From a virus: 64,000 bases of DNA. This document shows positions 7,263-15,553 of this stretch, in pieces. The stretch is from the IMG/VR virus record IMGVR_UViG_3300020473_000023, positions 1-64,000 of that record; one strand, given 5' to 3'. Position numbers and translations under genes: made by a program. A model generated the notes under the pieces. That model searched no databases. It saw only the letters and a list, made by a program, of their open reading frames with translations, and was not told where the DNA came from. Each line of letters starts with the position of its first letter. The first letter of the stretch is position 1.

Positions 7263-7424
7263 TCACACAGATCCTTTGTATGCCTCTCTCAAAAGCTTTC
7301 TAATTAGCAACCTGGTCTTTTCAGACTCTGAAAGCTTTGGCTTCTCAATTTTTTCTTTTGATCCGGGATCTTTTAAAGCTTCGCTAATTAAAATCTCTCT
7401 CAGCTGTCTTCTGGAAATTTTCAT
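7263..7424 (-). CDS. 53-residue helix-tagged peptide
   Basis: A complete small gene with an ATG at 7424 after GAGGAAG. The peptide begins MKISRRQLREILISEALK, an almost canonical copy of the shared N-terminal helix. It ends with a second similar helix (RLLIRKLLREAYKG). Apart from these two helices there is only a short charged linker, so this gene is essentially tag alone. A role independent of any enzyme domain, such as scaffold or decoy, is possible but unproven. Confidence 0.75.
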   Translation of the reverse strand: MKISRRQLREILISEALKDPGSKEKIEKPKLSESEKTRLLIRKLLREAYKGSV

Positions 7425-7475
7425 GGCTTCCTCATAAGATAACTATATCTCGCAATATGAAATAGTATTCACTGT

Positions 7476-7727
7476 CTAGACTTCTTCTTCAGATTCGTCT
7501 AAAAGCCCAAGAGACTTAAGATAGTCTGATATCTGCCTATTCACAGGAACATCACTATATGCACTTCGGGAAGGACCTTCAGGCCAGCCGCCGTGTGACG
7601 TATCCCTGTCTAGAAACAGATTGCTGTCAGTTGCGGTGACATACCGCTGGTCGGGATAAGAGCCACCTGTGGACTTTTTAAGCCGCTCCCTTATGATGGT
7701 GCGAAGTTGTGTCTCGCTAATCTTCAT
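7476..7727 (-). CDS. Helix-tagged small protein
   Basis: An 83-residue protein starting MKISETQLRTIIRERLKK followed by a polar, Gly/Ser/Asp-rich segment with no recognisable domain and an acidic end (DESEEEV). It sits two bases downstream of the large 609-residue gene and is probably translated with it. Confidence 0.65.
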   Translation of the reverse strand: MKISETQLRTIIRERLKKSTGGSYPDQRYVTATDSNLFLDRDTSHGGWPEGPSRSAYSDVPVNRQISDYLKSLGLLDESEEEV

Positions 7728-7729
7728 CT

Positions 7730-9559
7730 TTACTTTAAGAGGTCAGCAAGACTAACATTTCCATCCAGGTAGGAGGCTGCTCCTCGCACCCTGTGTCTCA
7801 CGACCGACTCGTTCATGCTGAGCCCAGTTGCTGTGGCAGTGCCAGCTCCTAAAGCTGCGGTACCCCTTCCATATTTAGGTACACGTCTACCACCAGATCC
7901 GGCAGGAGCTGCACCGCCTGCGGGTGCTGGAGCGCTGCCGCCACCAGTTGGAGCTGGAGCTGTCCCCCCAGACGAACCACCAGAAGCTCGAGAGCCACCG
8001 CTTGCAGGAGCAGCAGCAGTTCCGCCGCCTCCGGCTGGTGCAGCAGCTCTACCCGTGTCTGTGGCTGTTCGACCAGTAGCAGTTACACCTGCCGGAGCTG
8101 GAACTGCAGTTCCAGCTGCTGTCAGCTCTGTTCTTGCCGTTCCGATCACAGCGAGATCATCCACAGAATTCTTAAGTTGCTGTCCCCCGGCAGCGAGAAC
8201 AAAATCATCTGAGAGGTTTTGAATTGGGACCATAGTTCCTCTTCCACCTGCCAGCCCTGTATTTACTGTTCCAAGACGTCTGACAAACTCACCGTCCGGC
8301 CCACTGGTCATTCTAAAACTTCGACCAACCTGGCCAACGCCTTCTGGTCCGCGTCGACCGACTTTGGCAATTACGGCAAATGTCTGCGTAGTTCCATCAT
8401 CAGCTGTCTGAGTAACGAACTTTCTAATTCCAAATCCTGACGGATTGGTGAGTGTGACTGTCCTTCCTGCAGCATTTTTAACTGTGAGCTCTGTCATTTC
8501 AGTCGCAGCTTTTCCGACAACCTGAGAGTTCATAGCCTTAAGTGTGGCTCCTTCTGCCCTGGCGATCCTAGTCGCAACCACAGCTACATCATCCGTCGCG
8601 CTAACACCGAACTTAGAAAGGTTTCTAACACTCTGTCTAGAGATAATGGTGTTAATTGCAGTAGAGGCTCTCTGAACCGCAAGACCGAGCATTCTTCTAA
8701 CTGCGTCAATTCCCCTCTGAAGAGCAGTGGCCATCTTACTCATCATGGTTGGCGCTCCACCCTTTGCTTGGATTCTAGCCGCGTATTGACCTGCCTTGTC
8801 AACTGGGAGGGCTTTCCACATCTTCATCACCCATTCCCAAACAGTTCCTCCGGGCTTGAACTGCTTGGTAAGGGGAGTGATCACTTCGACAACTTTCTGG
8901 CCGATCTTCTTAATCGGGCCCCATCTCATGATTCTTGCAACTGCCTTTCCTGCAAGACCCTTAGCTTTATTTACTTCCTTCCCTAGCCAGAAGATGGGGC
9001 CGGCTGTTAGGCCAAGGGCATCACCAACAGCTGGAATTGCCATAACCATAAATACAGCTGACATGAGAAGTTCAAAGTTGCTAGTAGACTTAAGAAACAT
9101 GTCAAGAGAGTTGACAATATCTATAACAGCTCCGGAGCCTGGGGCAACTAAGTCCGCGCCCATTCCCACAAAAGGTATGATCAGGTTGATCCACTTATTT
9201 TCAACACCAAAGACACCTTGTGCCCTGATCGGCTCCATTCCCTGGGAAGCTGCAGCATCGACATCAGCATCAGTGGGCGGAGTAACTGCAACAGCCTGTT
9301 CTCTTAGAAGCTTTTCAAGATTAGGAAACTCAGATTCAAAAAGCATATCAGCTTCTTCATTAAGCCTCTCAATCTCCAGCTTTATCTCAGAAAGTCTCGT
9401 AAAAGAAGTTCCAAAGTTATCTTTGTAGTATTTATCTAGATGCTCACGAATGGTATCACGGGCCACAAGCTCTAGAGAAACTCTTCTTCTTGCCTCAGCC
9501 TGGACAAGTGTTTTGGTAACCTCATAGGATATTATTGCTCGAGGAGATGTAAGTTGCAT
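7730..9559 (-). CDS. Large hydrophobic/low-complexity protein, possible virion protein
   Basis: A 609-residue protein. Residues 1-100 are helical and charged. Residues 120-210 hold several hydrophobic segments (LIIPFVGMGADLVAPG, MVMAIPAVGDALGL), which resemble the glycine-rich hydrophobic stretches before toxin domains in secreted effectors. The middle is basic and helical. Residues 480-570 are an Ala/Gly/Pro/Ser low-complexity linker. The end carries SMNESVVRHRVRGAASYL, a weak copy of the ESLLR-type tag. No catalytic motif is seen. A virion protein or an effector delivered with the genome are both possible. An AT-rich TATATTTATAA element lies about 36 bases upstream of the start. Confidence 0.6.
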   Translation of the reverse strand: MQLTSPRAIISYEVTKTLVQAEARRRVSLELVARDTIREHLDKYYKDNFGTSFTRLSEIKLEIERLNEEADMLFESEFPNLEKLLREQAVAVTPPTDADVDAAASQGMEPIRAQGVFGVENKWINLIIPFVGMGADLVAPGSGAVIDIVNSLDMFLKSTSNFELLMSAVFMVMAIPAVGDALGLTAGPIFWLGKEVNKAKGLAGKAVARIMRWGPIKKIGQKVVEVITPLTKQFKPGGTVWEWVMKMWKALPVDKAGQYAARIQAKGGAPTMMSKMATALQRGIDAVRRMLGLAVQRASTAINTIISRQSVRNLSKFGVSATDDVAVVATRIARAEGATLKAMNSQVVGKAATEMTELTVKNAAGRTVTLTNPSGFGIRKFVTQTADDGTTQTFAVIAKVGRRGPEGVGQVGRSFRMTSGPDGEFVRRLGTVNTGLAGGRGTMVPIQNLSDDFVLAAGGQQLKNSVDDLAVIGTARTELTAAGTAVPAPAGVTATGRTATDTGRAAAPAGGGGTAAAPASGGSRASGGSSGGTAPAPTGGGSAPAPAGGAAPAGSGGRRVPKYGRGTAALGAGTATATGLSMNESVVRHRVRGAASYLDGNVSLADLLK

Positions 9560-9621
9560 TATAGACTTCTCGTAACTTTATTTGATCGACATTATAAATA
9601 TATCGCTCAGAAGACAATAGC

Positions 9622-10410
9622 CTATAGAGCAGTTCTTATAATTCTTCTAATATTCCTTCTAGTCCTGCGGTCCGAAATGTCAGCAAGATTTGAGATTCCT
9701 CGGAGTATTTCTACCTCATCAATCATGTGAGCAGGCGTCACCCAGATAATGTCCTCAATTACCTGTGGGACAAATGCCCTCTCAACAGAAACGCCCCACA
9801 AGATTCCTACAAACCTTCCCCTGTCGTCATACACCCCGGAACCTGAACATCCGAACCATCCGTATGTGTGGAGCATGACAACAGGACCGTTCGGAACTGT
9901 GTGCTCATATCCGGCAACTGTTCCTCTGATTGACATCAAGTTTAAATCTGAAGGGTAGCCAGAATATAGTGTAGTTGTTCCAATAGATGCGCTTATATCA
10001 AGAGGTCTATATCTCATCGGAGACTGTCCCTCAATAGGCTCAACTAAAATTGCTGCAACGTCAATGTCCCTGTCTTGATAGACTAGTCTTCCAACTGTTC
10101 TTGAATCACCTCTGCCAACTATCTCATAGGGGTCTCCAAGAGCTCCCTCTGTAACGTGAGCAGCTGTTAGAATAAGGTGAAATCCTCGATACTTGATGTA
10201 TGTCCCAGATCCATGACCTCCTCCCGCAAGGACCTTCACAGCAGAGTCTCGAATTCTTCTCTCAGTGCTCCTAAGTGATGCTACATCTTGAACACCCGCG
10301 GAGGAAATGCTGGCATCATTAATAAGATGTGCCTCTGTGACCTCATCAGCGGCAAAAGAACTTAGGCAAAAAGCCCAAAACAATAAAGCAACCCTAAAAA
10401 TAAATTTCAC
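9622..10410 (-). CDS. Secreted trypsin/HtrA-like serine protease
   Basis: A 262-residue protein with GTG start after a strong AAGGAGG site. A signal peptide of about 20 residues (hydrophobic core ending SFAADE) predicts export. The chymotrypsin-fold triad is visible: His85 in TAAHV, Asp117 in DRDIDVAA and Ser189 in GCSGSG. The spacing and the WFGCSGSGVYDDRGRFVGI context fit the S1/HtrA-like group without a PDZ domain. It would act in the periplasm or outside the cell. The end is arginine-rich. Its neighbour across a small membrane-protein gene is a second exported protease on the opposite strand. Confidence 0.85.
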   Translation of the reverse strand: MKFIFRVALLFWAFCLSSFAADEVTEAHLINDASISSAGVQDVASLRSTERRIRDSAVKVLAGGGHGSGTYIKYRGFHLILTAAHVTEGALGDPYEIVGRGDSRTVGRLVYQDRDIDVAAILVEPIEGQSPMRYRPLDISASIGTTTLYSGYPSDLNLMSIRGTVAGYEHTVPNGPVVMLHTYGWFGCSGSGVYDDRGRFVGILWGVSVERAFVPQVIEDIIWVTPAHMIDEVEILRGISNLADISDRRTRRNIRRIIRTAL

Positions 10411-10444
10411 ACGACACCTCCTTGGGATTCACCCCTAAAAATAA

Positions 10445-10645
10445 CTAATCATCTAAGTCTCTTTCTCTACTCTTTTTGGACAATGAATGACCAAGTTTAC
10501 AAAACAACATCATGGCAAGATGCCAGATCATCATTCCCGGATCTTTGTACACCAGGAAGACAAAGAAGCAGAAGATATTAATGAATATGAAGACAGTCCA
10601 CACGTACGGTGGTATAAATTTAGTAGGATCCCACCTGTCAGGCAA
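10445..10645 (-). CDS. Small two-span membrane protein
   Basis: A 66-residue protein with two hydrophobic segments (YVWTVFIFINIFCFFVFLVY and MMIWHLAMMLFC) and a charged C-terminal tail. It lies between the two exported proteases. Function is unknown. Holin-like topology is possible but nothing else supports it. Confidence 0.5.
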   Translation of the reverse strand: MPDRWDPTKFIPPYVWTVFIFINIFCFFVFLVYKDPGMMIWHLAMMLFCKLGHSLSKKSRERDLDD

Positions 10646-10691
10646 CTCAAACCTCGTTGATTAATTTAATCTACTGTAATACGTATTTTAT

Positions 10692-11261
10692 GTGAAAGGC
10701 TTCAACCATACCTTTAAGCTTTTATTAGTAGCTATGATGATTATAGCTGGCTCAATCCCATTGATGGCTGAGGCTTCTACAAGAAACAGGTTTAGACAGC
10801 GTCCAGTTGAGGATACTGTTCAGATCAGAAGAATCCCGATCCAAAACGGATCCTGGCAGATGACTCCAACGGTCGTAATATGCAATTCGTCAATAGCTGA
10901 CATCCACGATGTTGAATCAGCAGTCGAGTGGTGGAGAGAGAGGGGCCATATGATTGGACAGGTAATTGTCAATGATTCGGGACAGGTTTGTCATCAAGCC
11001 GGAAGAGATGGATTTATTACAATTGAAGGTCCCGATGCTAAGTTCGACTTTGACTTTCTTGCAATCACACACAGAAAATCCTCGCGAGACGAAATATTGT
11101 CTGCGAGGATTCAACTAAGAGGTTCGAGTGAGAGAAGTAGAGTTCTAGAACATGAAATTGGCCATGCTCTAGGATGGAGTCACTGCAACAGGCGTGGTCA
11201 CATTATGAATCCAGAGTGGTCAAGAGGCGGTTGGAATGACTCTGGCCTCGAGAAACAATAG
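10692..11261 (+). CDS. Secreted matrixin-like zinc metalloprotease
   Basis: A 189-residue protein, one of very few on the plus strand. A signal peptide ends near residue 28 (LMAEAS). The metzincin zinc motif HEIGHALGWSH lies at residues 154-164, with the Met-turn at about 172 (HIMNPEW), as in matrix metalloprotease-like peptidases. Four cysteines could form disulfides after export. The GTG start has no clear ribosome site and follows closely on a TACGTATTTTAT element, so the start is uncertain. The gene is divergent from the small membrane-protein gene and convergent with the gene at 11265. Confidence 0.85.
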   Translation: MKGFNHTFKLLLVAMMIIAGSIPLMAEASTRNRFRQRPVEDTVQIRRIPIQNGSWQMTPTVVICNSSIADIHDVESAVEWWRERGHMIGQVIVNDSGQVCHQAGRDGFITIEGPDAKFDFDFLAITHRKSSRDEILSARIQLRGSSERSRVLEHEIGHALGWSHCNRRGHIMNPEWSRGGWNDSGLEKQ

Positions 11262-11264
11262 CAG

Positions 11265-11495
11265 CTAAGACACTGCTTCCTGAATTTCATGGGACTTAGA
11301 TTCAAGAATGTGTGAAACCATCATCTGAATATGACCTGAGTCCTGAAGACTTCGATGGACCTGGGAGACAGAATCTACTGACCATCTAACAGATATCTCA
11401 TTCCACATTAAAACCATAGATTCAACTTTAGCCCCTCTCATTTCAAGGAGAACCCTGCTGATTTCATCCTCAGATGCAATGTGCTTATCCTTCAT
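11265..11495 (-). CDS. Unknown small protein
   Basis: Taken from the ATG at 11495, which directly follows the stop of the upstream small gene. A longer frame to 11555 would overlap that gene. The 76 residues are helical (ISRVLLEMRGAKVESMVLMWNEISVRW, histidines near the end). No family is recognised. Confidence 0.45.
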   Translation of the reverse strand: MKDKHIASEDEISRVLLEMRGAKVESMVLMWNEISVRWSVDSVSQVHRSLQDSGHIQMMVSHILESKSHEIQEAVS

Positions 11496-11496
11496 T

Positions 11497-11646
11497 TCAC
11501 GACACCAGCGCCACATGGCCAGAAAGAATTGAGCCCTTTCCATACATTGCTTCAATCATTGCCTTGGCAGCCATTTGATCTGGAGCTTGAACGGTAATGG
11601 TTACTTGACCAGATGGGAAGCTAATTAGTGCCTTCCAAGTTTTCAT
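11497..11646 (-). CDS. 49-residue small phage protein
   Basis: ATG at 11646 overlaps the upstream stop by four bases. The peptide reads MKTWKALISFPSGQVTITVQ, then PDQMAAKAMIEAMYGKGSIL. This beta-hairpin plus AKxMxEAxYGKGS helix pattern resembles a small protein type I associate with marine phages. Its function is unknown. Confidence 0.6.
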   Translation of the reverse strand: MKTWKALISFPSGQVTITVQAPDQMAAKAMIEAMYGKGSILSGHVALVS

Positions 11647-11837
11647 TTTTTCTCCTCTTGATTTTCAGAAACTTCATCCTGAACATTGTTGTTAATTCTC
11701 TTTTCAGAAAGCTTTGCATTCGCTTCAGCTGACTTGCCTGTGGAGACTCCGTAGCAGATATCAGTCCCTTTTACAAAGAGTCCCCACTTTTCTTTGGAGA
11801 TCTTTCTTGCTTCGTAGATCATTTTCTTCTTTGCCAT
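11643..11837 (-). CDS. Unknown small basic protein
   Basis: A 64-residue protein (MAKKKMIYEARKISKEKWGLFVKG, then a charged tail ending EENQEEKK-like). A strong AGGAGG-type site precedes its ATG, and the promoter at 11855-11884 lies 18 bases upstream, so it heads a short operon with the two small genes below it. Function is unknown. Confidence 0.55.
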   Translation of the reverse strand: MAKKKMIYEARKISKEKWGLFVKGTDICYGVSTGKSAEANAKLSEKRINNNVQDEVSENQEEKK

Positions 11838-11854
11838 TAATTCCTCCTGATAAT

Positions 11855-11884
11855 ATTATACCATGAGAAGGTATGAATTACACG
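11855..11884 (-). promoter_or_regulatory. Phage promoter, CGTGTAA / 17 bp / TATAAT
   Basis: Minus-strand CGTGTAA, a 17-base spacer and a perfect TATAAT. It overlaps the last codons of the IMPDH-like gene and drives the small genes 11265-11837. Confidence 0.75.
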
Positions 11885-12903
11885 CGATTGATATGCGTAG
11901 AGCTTTCAACTGAACCTGCTGAGGTTTGTCTAATGAAGCTAGAAGCTGCTTGCAGCTCAGCAATACTACGGGCACCTGTGTATGACATTCCACTTCTAAC
12001 ACCCGTCATAATTTCACTAATGATATCTTTGACATCTCCCTTTAGGGGAACTGTCGATGAAACACCTTCGATAGACGCTGTATGTCCCCTCCATTGAATT
12101 TGTGCGTCCTTGCTTGCCATTCCCCTATATGCTTTGCAGCGACCTCCATCAAGATAGATGATCTCACCAGGAGTCTCTGTTGCTCCTGCAAGCATTGATC
12201 CAAGCATAACCATATCAGCACCGGCAGCAAGAGCTTTGACAATATCTCCAGAATTCTTGATACCGCCGTCTGCAATTAGAAGTGAATCCCTATCAGTTTG
12301 AGAGCAATCCATGATAGACTGAAGGGTTGGGATACCGTGTCCGGTTTGAATTCTTGTAGAGCAGATCGAACCTCCTCCGACACCGACTCTAATTGAATCT
12401 GCTCCCCAGTCTGACAAATCATTGAATGCTTCAAGAGTTGCAACGTTTCCTGCCATTATGTGAACTTTATCTGCAAAAATCTTGCGCAGCTCCTGGATGG
12501 CAGACTTCATTAAGATGTGGTGACCGTGAGCGATATCGACACAAATGACTCTAGCACCTGCCTCTGACGCAGAAATTGCCCTATCAAGATAATCTCCAGA
12601 AACTCCAACAGCTACTCCGACCAGCCCGGTTATTGACTGCCTAAGAGTTTCTGAAACTAGAGACGACTGCCTCTCAATTGTGTTGTATCTGTGAATAATT
12701 CCAAGGCCTCCACAATCAATCATAGCACCAGCCATTGAGCTTTCAGTCACAGTATCCATTGGACTAGATACGATAGGGATCCCTAGTGTCGATGCACTGC
12801 TAAGCTTAACGTTTGTATTGACCTCTTTTCTAGATCGAATATCACTATACTGCGGCTTGAGAAGGACATCATCAAAGCAAAGACCCTGTTTAATTTTATT
12901 CAA
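11878..12903 (-). CDS. IMP dehydrogenase / GMP reductase family enzyme without CBS domains
   Basis: A 341-residue TIM-barrel enzyme. It has the start [18 protein letters not shown] near residue 47, the catalytic loop GGGSICSTR with Cys181, the phosphate-binding DGGIKNSGD near 212, and YRGMAS near 259. The YRGM element and the ending IRQTSAG favour IMP dehydrogenase (IMP to XMP, GTP synthesis). The short length without the usual CBS pair and the GDVKDII segment resemble GMP reductase, so the exact reaction is open. Losing the CBS pair would remove nucleotide feedback control, which could suit a phage needing guanine nucleotides. It overlaps the TilS-like gene by eight bases. Confidence 0.85.
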   Translation of the reverse strand: MNKIKQGLCFDDVLLKPQYSDIRSRKEVNTNVKLSSASTLGIPIVSSPMDTVTESSMAGAMIDCGGLGIIHRYNTIERQSSLVSETLRQSITGLVGVAVGVSGDYLDRAISASEAGARVICVDIAHGHHILMKSAIQELRKIFADKVHIMAGNVATLEAFNDLSDWGADSIRVGVGGGSICSTRIQTGHGIPTLQSIMDCSQTDRDSLLIADGGIKNSGDIVKALAAGADMVMLGSMLAGATETPGEIIYLDGGRCKAYRGMASKDAQIQWRGHTASIEGVSSTVPLKGDVKDIISEIMTGVRSGMSYTGARSIAELQAASSFIRQTSAGSVESSTHINRV

Positions 12904-13519
12904 CTTTATTCTCCCAATTTTTCTTGTAGTCTTTCTTGACTTTTTTCTTAATAACTTTTCTTAGCCCTGGGTTGACTCTAAGGCACTGCGGAACAATTGA
13001 ATGACGAATAATTGATCTCATAAATTTTTCATCATAGTTGCCAGGATCAGTAAGATATTCAACTTTATTTTTCTCACACCATCTAATGAATGATGCCTTT
13101 GGCGTCGTCAAAAAGGGTCTGATTACATTGCCCCTTCTATACGGAATCAATCTTGTGTTCCCATGGAGAGAGGTGAACAAATACCACTCAAGGCAGTCAT
13201 CAAGATGATGGCCGGTCACAATATCACCTGGTATGCAGTCAAGCCACGCATACCTCTCATCTCTCCAGTGTTCTTCAAGAGACTTATCTATCGGCTTAGA
13301 AGGAAAAATTGAACCAATTATAACAGGAACTTTCTTCTTCTTGCACCAGTCAACGATAAACTCTCTCGCTTGGGTCCCGTGAGATGTTCCGTGATTAAAA
13401 TATGCAACAGTTACATTCTTCTTTCCCTTTATTAGAAAGTCGACGATGGCCATTGAGTCTGGACCGCCGCTGCATGCAACTGTAATATCATTCGGAATCT
13501 TTCCAAGAATGCGAATCAT
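12896..13519 (-). CDS. TilS-like PP-loop ATPase (tRNA-Ile lysidine synthetase N-domain)
   Basis: About 207 residues from the ATG at 13519, which has GAGG just upstream. The earlier in-frame ATG at 13540 lies inside the -10 box and cannot be used. The PP-loop SGGPDS is at residues 17-22, followed by VAYFNHGTSHGTQAREF, DERYAWLD and VTGHHLDDCLEWYL. These match TilS, which adenylates C34 of tRNA-Ile(CAU) and adds lysine. The two C-terminal TilS domains are missing. A tRNA-Ile(CAU) gene is not in the window, so the substrate could be a host tRNA. Another PP-loop activity cannot be excluded. Confidence 0.75.
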   Translation of the reverse strand: MIRILGKIPNDITVACSGGPDSMAIVDFLIKGKKNVTVAYFNHGTSHGTQAREFIVDWCKKKKVPVIIGSIFPSKPIDKSLEEHWRDERYAWLDCIPGDIVTGHHLDDCLEWYLFTSLHGNTRLIPYRRGNVIRPFLTTPKASFIRWCEKNKVEYLTDPGNYDEKFMRSIIRHSIVPQCLRVNPGLRKVIKKKVKKDYKKNWENKVE

Positions 13520-13535
13520 TTTTTCCTCATGGTAT

Positions 13536-13565
13536 ATCATACCACAACAGTACTCGATTTACACG
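13536..13565 (-). promoter_or_regulatory. Phage promoter, CGTGTAA / 17 bp / TATGAT
   Basis: Minus-strand CGTGTAA, 17 bases, TATGAT, just upstream of the TilS/IMPDH-like pair. The -35 box overlaps the stop end of the SH3-like gene at 13559. Confidence 0.65.
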
Positions 13566-13798
13566 TCTTGATCTTTTGTGCTAATTAGAACTAGTTCAAA
13601 GTTTCCGTACATATAGCAGGCACCACTAACATAAACGTGAAAATACCTTTCAATGTACATTCCCCCATCGTCTTCGCTGAATACGGAAAAAGAAGAGTCT
13701 ACAGGAACAGAATCAGCTTCCTCAACTAAAATTCCAAGCTTTCCGCACATGCTATCTCTCATATCTGTGCTAACTTTAACAAGATCGCCTGGCTTCAT
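13559..13798 (-). CDS. Small SH3/KOW-like protein (GDLV family)
   Basis: A 79-residue protein with the canonical start MKPGDLVKVSTDMRDSMCGK, then LGILVEE, an acidic insertion, FHVYVSGACYMYG and a final FELVLIS. This is one of the clearest family members. Function is unknown. Confidence 0.65.
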   Translation of the reverse strand: MKPGDLVKVSTDMRDSMCGKLGILVEEADSVPVDSSFSVFSEDDGGMYIERYFHVYVSGACYMYGNFELVLISTKDQDV

Positions 13799-13806
13799 TT
13801 TTTAAT

Positions 13807-14073
13807 TTAACTTTCTTGATCAACCATCTTTAATTTAAGAATTTGATCTGTTCCGTCTATTCCTTGATATTTTATCTCTTCGTCATGCTCTTCGTCAAGA
13901 GTTTGTCTATATAACCCGTCTAAAACAACCTCCTCTCCTTGCTTGACTTCATTTGTATCTCTATTTCTATAGACAGTTTTCTCCACCTTTCTAAAAAACC
14001 CATCTTCATCTCTGATAAATGAAAATATCTTTTCTTCCTTAACATCAAGCACAAGGCTTCTTATTTGCTTCAT
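13807..14073 (-). CDS. Unknown 88-residue protein
   Basis: A charged, beta-leaning protein (IRSLVLDVKEEKIFSFIRDE, then NEVKQGEEVVLDGLYRQTLDEE) with no family recognised. It directly abuts the upstream gene and is probably co-transcribed with it. Confidence 0.5.
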   Translation of the reverse strand: MKQIRSLVLDVKEEKIFSFIRDEDGFFRKVEKTVYRNRDTNEVKQGEEVVLDGLYRQTLDEEHDEEIKYQGIDGTDQILKLKMVDQES

Positions 14074-14349
14074 CTAATTGTAACCTACCTCAATTACTTC
14101 ATCATTGTTGACCACGAGAATCAGCCCATGAGACATGACAAGGCTCTTCTCACAATCATATTCAGACAATAAAACAATTTCTGAACCCCTAAGTGCCCTG
14201 GCCATTTGCCTTGTTTGTGGGTTCCAGAACCATCCGTAACCACTTCCGCTAAGAATGCACTGGGGAACATTGTCTTCTGATGCTGAAGACAATAGAAGCT
14301 GATCTACTATCTCTTGAACTTCATCAGATTCCTCTATGATTGTATTCAT
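14074..14349 (-). CDS. Unknown 91-residue protein
   Basis: An acidic N-terminal helix is followed by ILSGSGYGWFWNPQTRQMARALRGSEIV and a hydrophobic beta end LILVVNNDEVIEVGY. No family recognised. A strong CCGGAG ribosome site precedes it, with an operator-like inverted repeat at 14369-14387. Confidence 0.5.
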   Translation of the reverse strand: MNTIIEESDEVQEIVDQLLLSSASEDNVPQCILSGSGYGWFWNPQTRQMARALRGSEIVLLSEYDCEKSLVMSHGLILVVNNDEVIEVGYN

Positions 14350-14368
14350 CGGTTTTATTCTCCGGATA

Positions 14369-14387
14369 TAGTCTAACTATATCGATT
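14369..14387. repeat. Inverted repeat in gene leader
   Basis: GATATAG, five bases, CTATATC: seven-base perfect arms about 20 bases upstream of the gene starting at 14349. The site could be an operator or a leader hairpin. The sequence alone does not decide. Confidence 0.5.
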
Positions 14388-14400
14388 GAAAAAGTTAACG

Positions 14401-14796
14401 TCATCGATGTACAAACAGCATCCCGGGCTTAGGGTGAACTTGTATTGAATTTCCCTGAAGATATGACAGAAATTGATTGTCTGTTACGCCGATGTTTTCA
14501 ATCTGGCCCGGGAAGATTATAGTAAACTTATCTCCAGGACTCCTCTTAATCCTAACTTGTCGAAGAGCTCTGTTTCCATTTTTCCCTCTACAAAAAACGG
14601 GCTGATATTCTATTTGAGCCGGCTCAAGACTGCTATACGGAACTTCAAGGACGTCACAAAGAAACCTCTCAATGGCTCTTTTAGTGACCTTCTTAACAAG
14701 GTCTGTGCCACTTAGGGTCGCTACTTTCTTTCCAGCTCTTCTAATTGTAATAGGAATTTTAGATCTCGCAATTGGATAAAAATAACTATAAGTCAC
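14401..14796 (-). CDS. Unknown 131-residue protein
   Basis: A GTG start overlaps the upstream gene by 11 bases. The protein is basic and beta-rich: SKIPITIRRAGKKVATLSG, RQVRIKRSPGDKFTIIFPG, VHPKPGMLFVHR. No domain is recognised. The overlap suggests translational coupling to the SH3-like gene before it. Confidence 0.5.
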   Translation of the reverse strand: MTYSYFYPIARSKIPITIRRAGKKVATLSGTDLVKKVTKRAIERFLCDVLEVPYSSLEPAQIEYQPVFCRGKNGNRALRQVRIKRSPGDKFTIIFPGQIENIGVTDNQFLSYLQGNSIQVHPKPGMLFVHR

Positions 14797-15022
14797 TCAT
14801 GCAAGATAACGGCTTCAAATATACATCAGTTAAAAAAACAACTCTAGAGAAAGCAGGGGACATGACACCGTACTTTAAAAGTCTAACCCTCCTGTCAGGG
14901 TCAAACGTTCTTTCACTAGTATGTGTTCTTTCAACTATGATCCCTACGGAATCAAGTGAGACACGCTTTCCCATATGGTTGGGGACATGAATATGTACGA
15001 CGTCACCAACACTATACTGCAC
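14786..15022 (-). CDS. Small SH3/KOW-like protein (GDLV family), GTG start
   Basis: A 78-residue protein. The GTG start shares its first base with the upstream stop (TAGTG). The core is SVGDVVHIHVPNHMGKRVSL, then VGIIVERTHTS, RRVRLLKYG and VYLKPLS. Function is unknown. Confidence 0.6.
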   Translation of the reverse strand: MQYSVGDVVHIHVPNHMGKRVSLDSVGIIVERTHTSERTFDPDRRVRLLKYGVMSPAFSRVVFLTDVYLKPLSCMSDL

Positions 15023-15252
15023 TACATCTTCCTATAGGTACCTGTTCTCGGATCTATCCTAATAACATTGCTATGCTGAGAGTGTTCTTCATCCTCTTCT
15101 CTTTCCCAGCCTCCTGGCGGGACACTGTCAAGAAGTGCTTGGACTCTTCTATTTAATTGACGCCTCTGGGCACGTGCCATCACAAATATACAGATAAAGA
15201 TGGCAAATACTATCCAAGTAACTATGAACAGTGGGATAAAATTGCTGATCAT
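15022..15252 (-). CDS. Small single-span membrane protein
   Basis: A 76-residue protein with an N-terminal membrane helix (FIPLFIVTWIVFAIFICIFV) and a cytoplasmic, acidic/arginine-rich tail (RRQLNRRVQALL, WEREEDEEH). It overlaps the upstream gene by four bases. Function is unknown. Confidence 0.55.
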   Translation of the reverse strand: MISNFIPLFIVTWIVFAIFICIFVMARAQRRQLNRRVQALLDSVPPGGWEREEDEEHSQHSNVIRIDPRTGTYRKM

Positions 15253-15458
15253 CCTCTACTATCTCTCTTAAACATTTTAAAGAGGTTCCTAAACTTTTTG
15301 CCAGGGACACTATTGTAAACCTCTTCAGTATCGATATCGCTCCTTTCACAGATCTCAGCAAGAGCTCTTGCAACCTCTTCTGTAATGTCGTCGATTTCAA
15401 TATTCATTTCATGAGTGATTTCATCAAATGATGTAATTGGCTTCGCTACCTTTTTCAT
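15249..15458 (-). CDS. Unknown small acidic protein
   Basis: Starts at the ATG at 15458, after AAGGGGGAG. A longer frame would run into the tRNA-Asn gene. The 69 residues include IEIDDITEEVARALAEICERSD, a probable helix, and a basic end FKMFKRDSRG. No family recognised. Confidence 0.5.
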   Translation of the reverse strand: MKKVAKPITSFDEITHEMNIEIDDITEEVARALAEICERSDIDTEEVYNSVPGKKFRNLFKMFKRDSRG

Positions 15459-15476
15459 ATTCTCCCCCTTCTGATC

Positions 15477-15553
15477 TGGCTCCCCCTGTTGGACTTGAAC
15501 CAACGACACCCGGATTAACAGTCCGGTGCTCTAACCAGCTGAGCTAAGGGGGA
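15477..15553 (-). tRNA. tRNA-Asn (anticodon GTT)
   Basis: A 77-base cloverleaf on the minus strand with acceptor TCCCCCT/AGGGGGA, anticodon loop CTGTTAA, T-arm GGTTCAAGTCC and an encoded CCA. Confidence 0.95.

Noticed and set aside
7815-8222. Long Ala/Pro-rich plus-strand ORF
   Set aside because: It is the antisense shadow of the Ala/Gly/Pro low-complexity part of the 609-residue gene and has no ribosome site.
9592-9599. TATAAATA on the plus strand, like a T4 late promoter
   Set aside because: It points away from the minus-strand genes next to it. A similar plus-strand TATAAATA near 34832 has the same problem, so neither was called as a T4-type late promoter.
14777-14790. AAATAACTATA read as an upstream element
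   Set aside because: It lies inside coding sequence (a Tyr/Ser-rich start) and is explained by codons.
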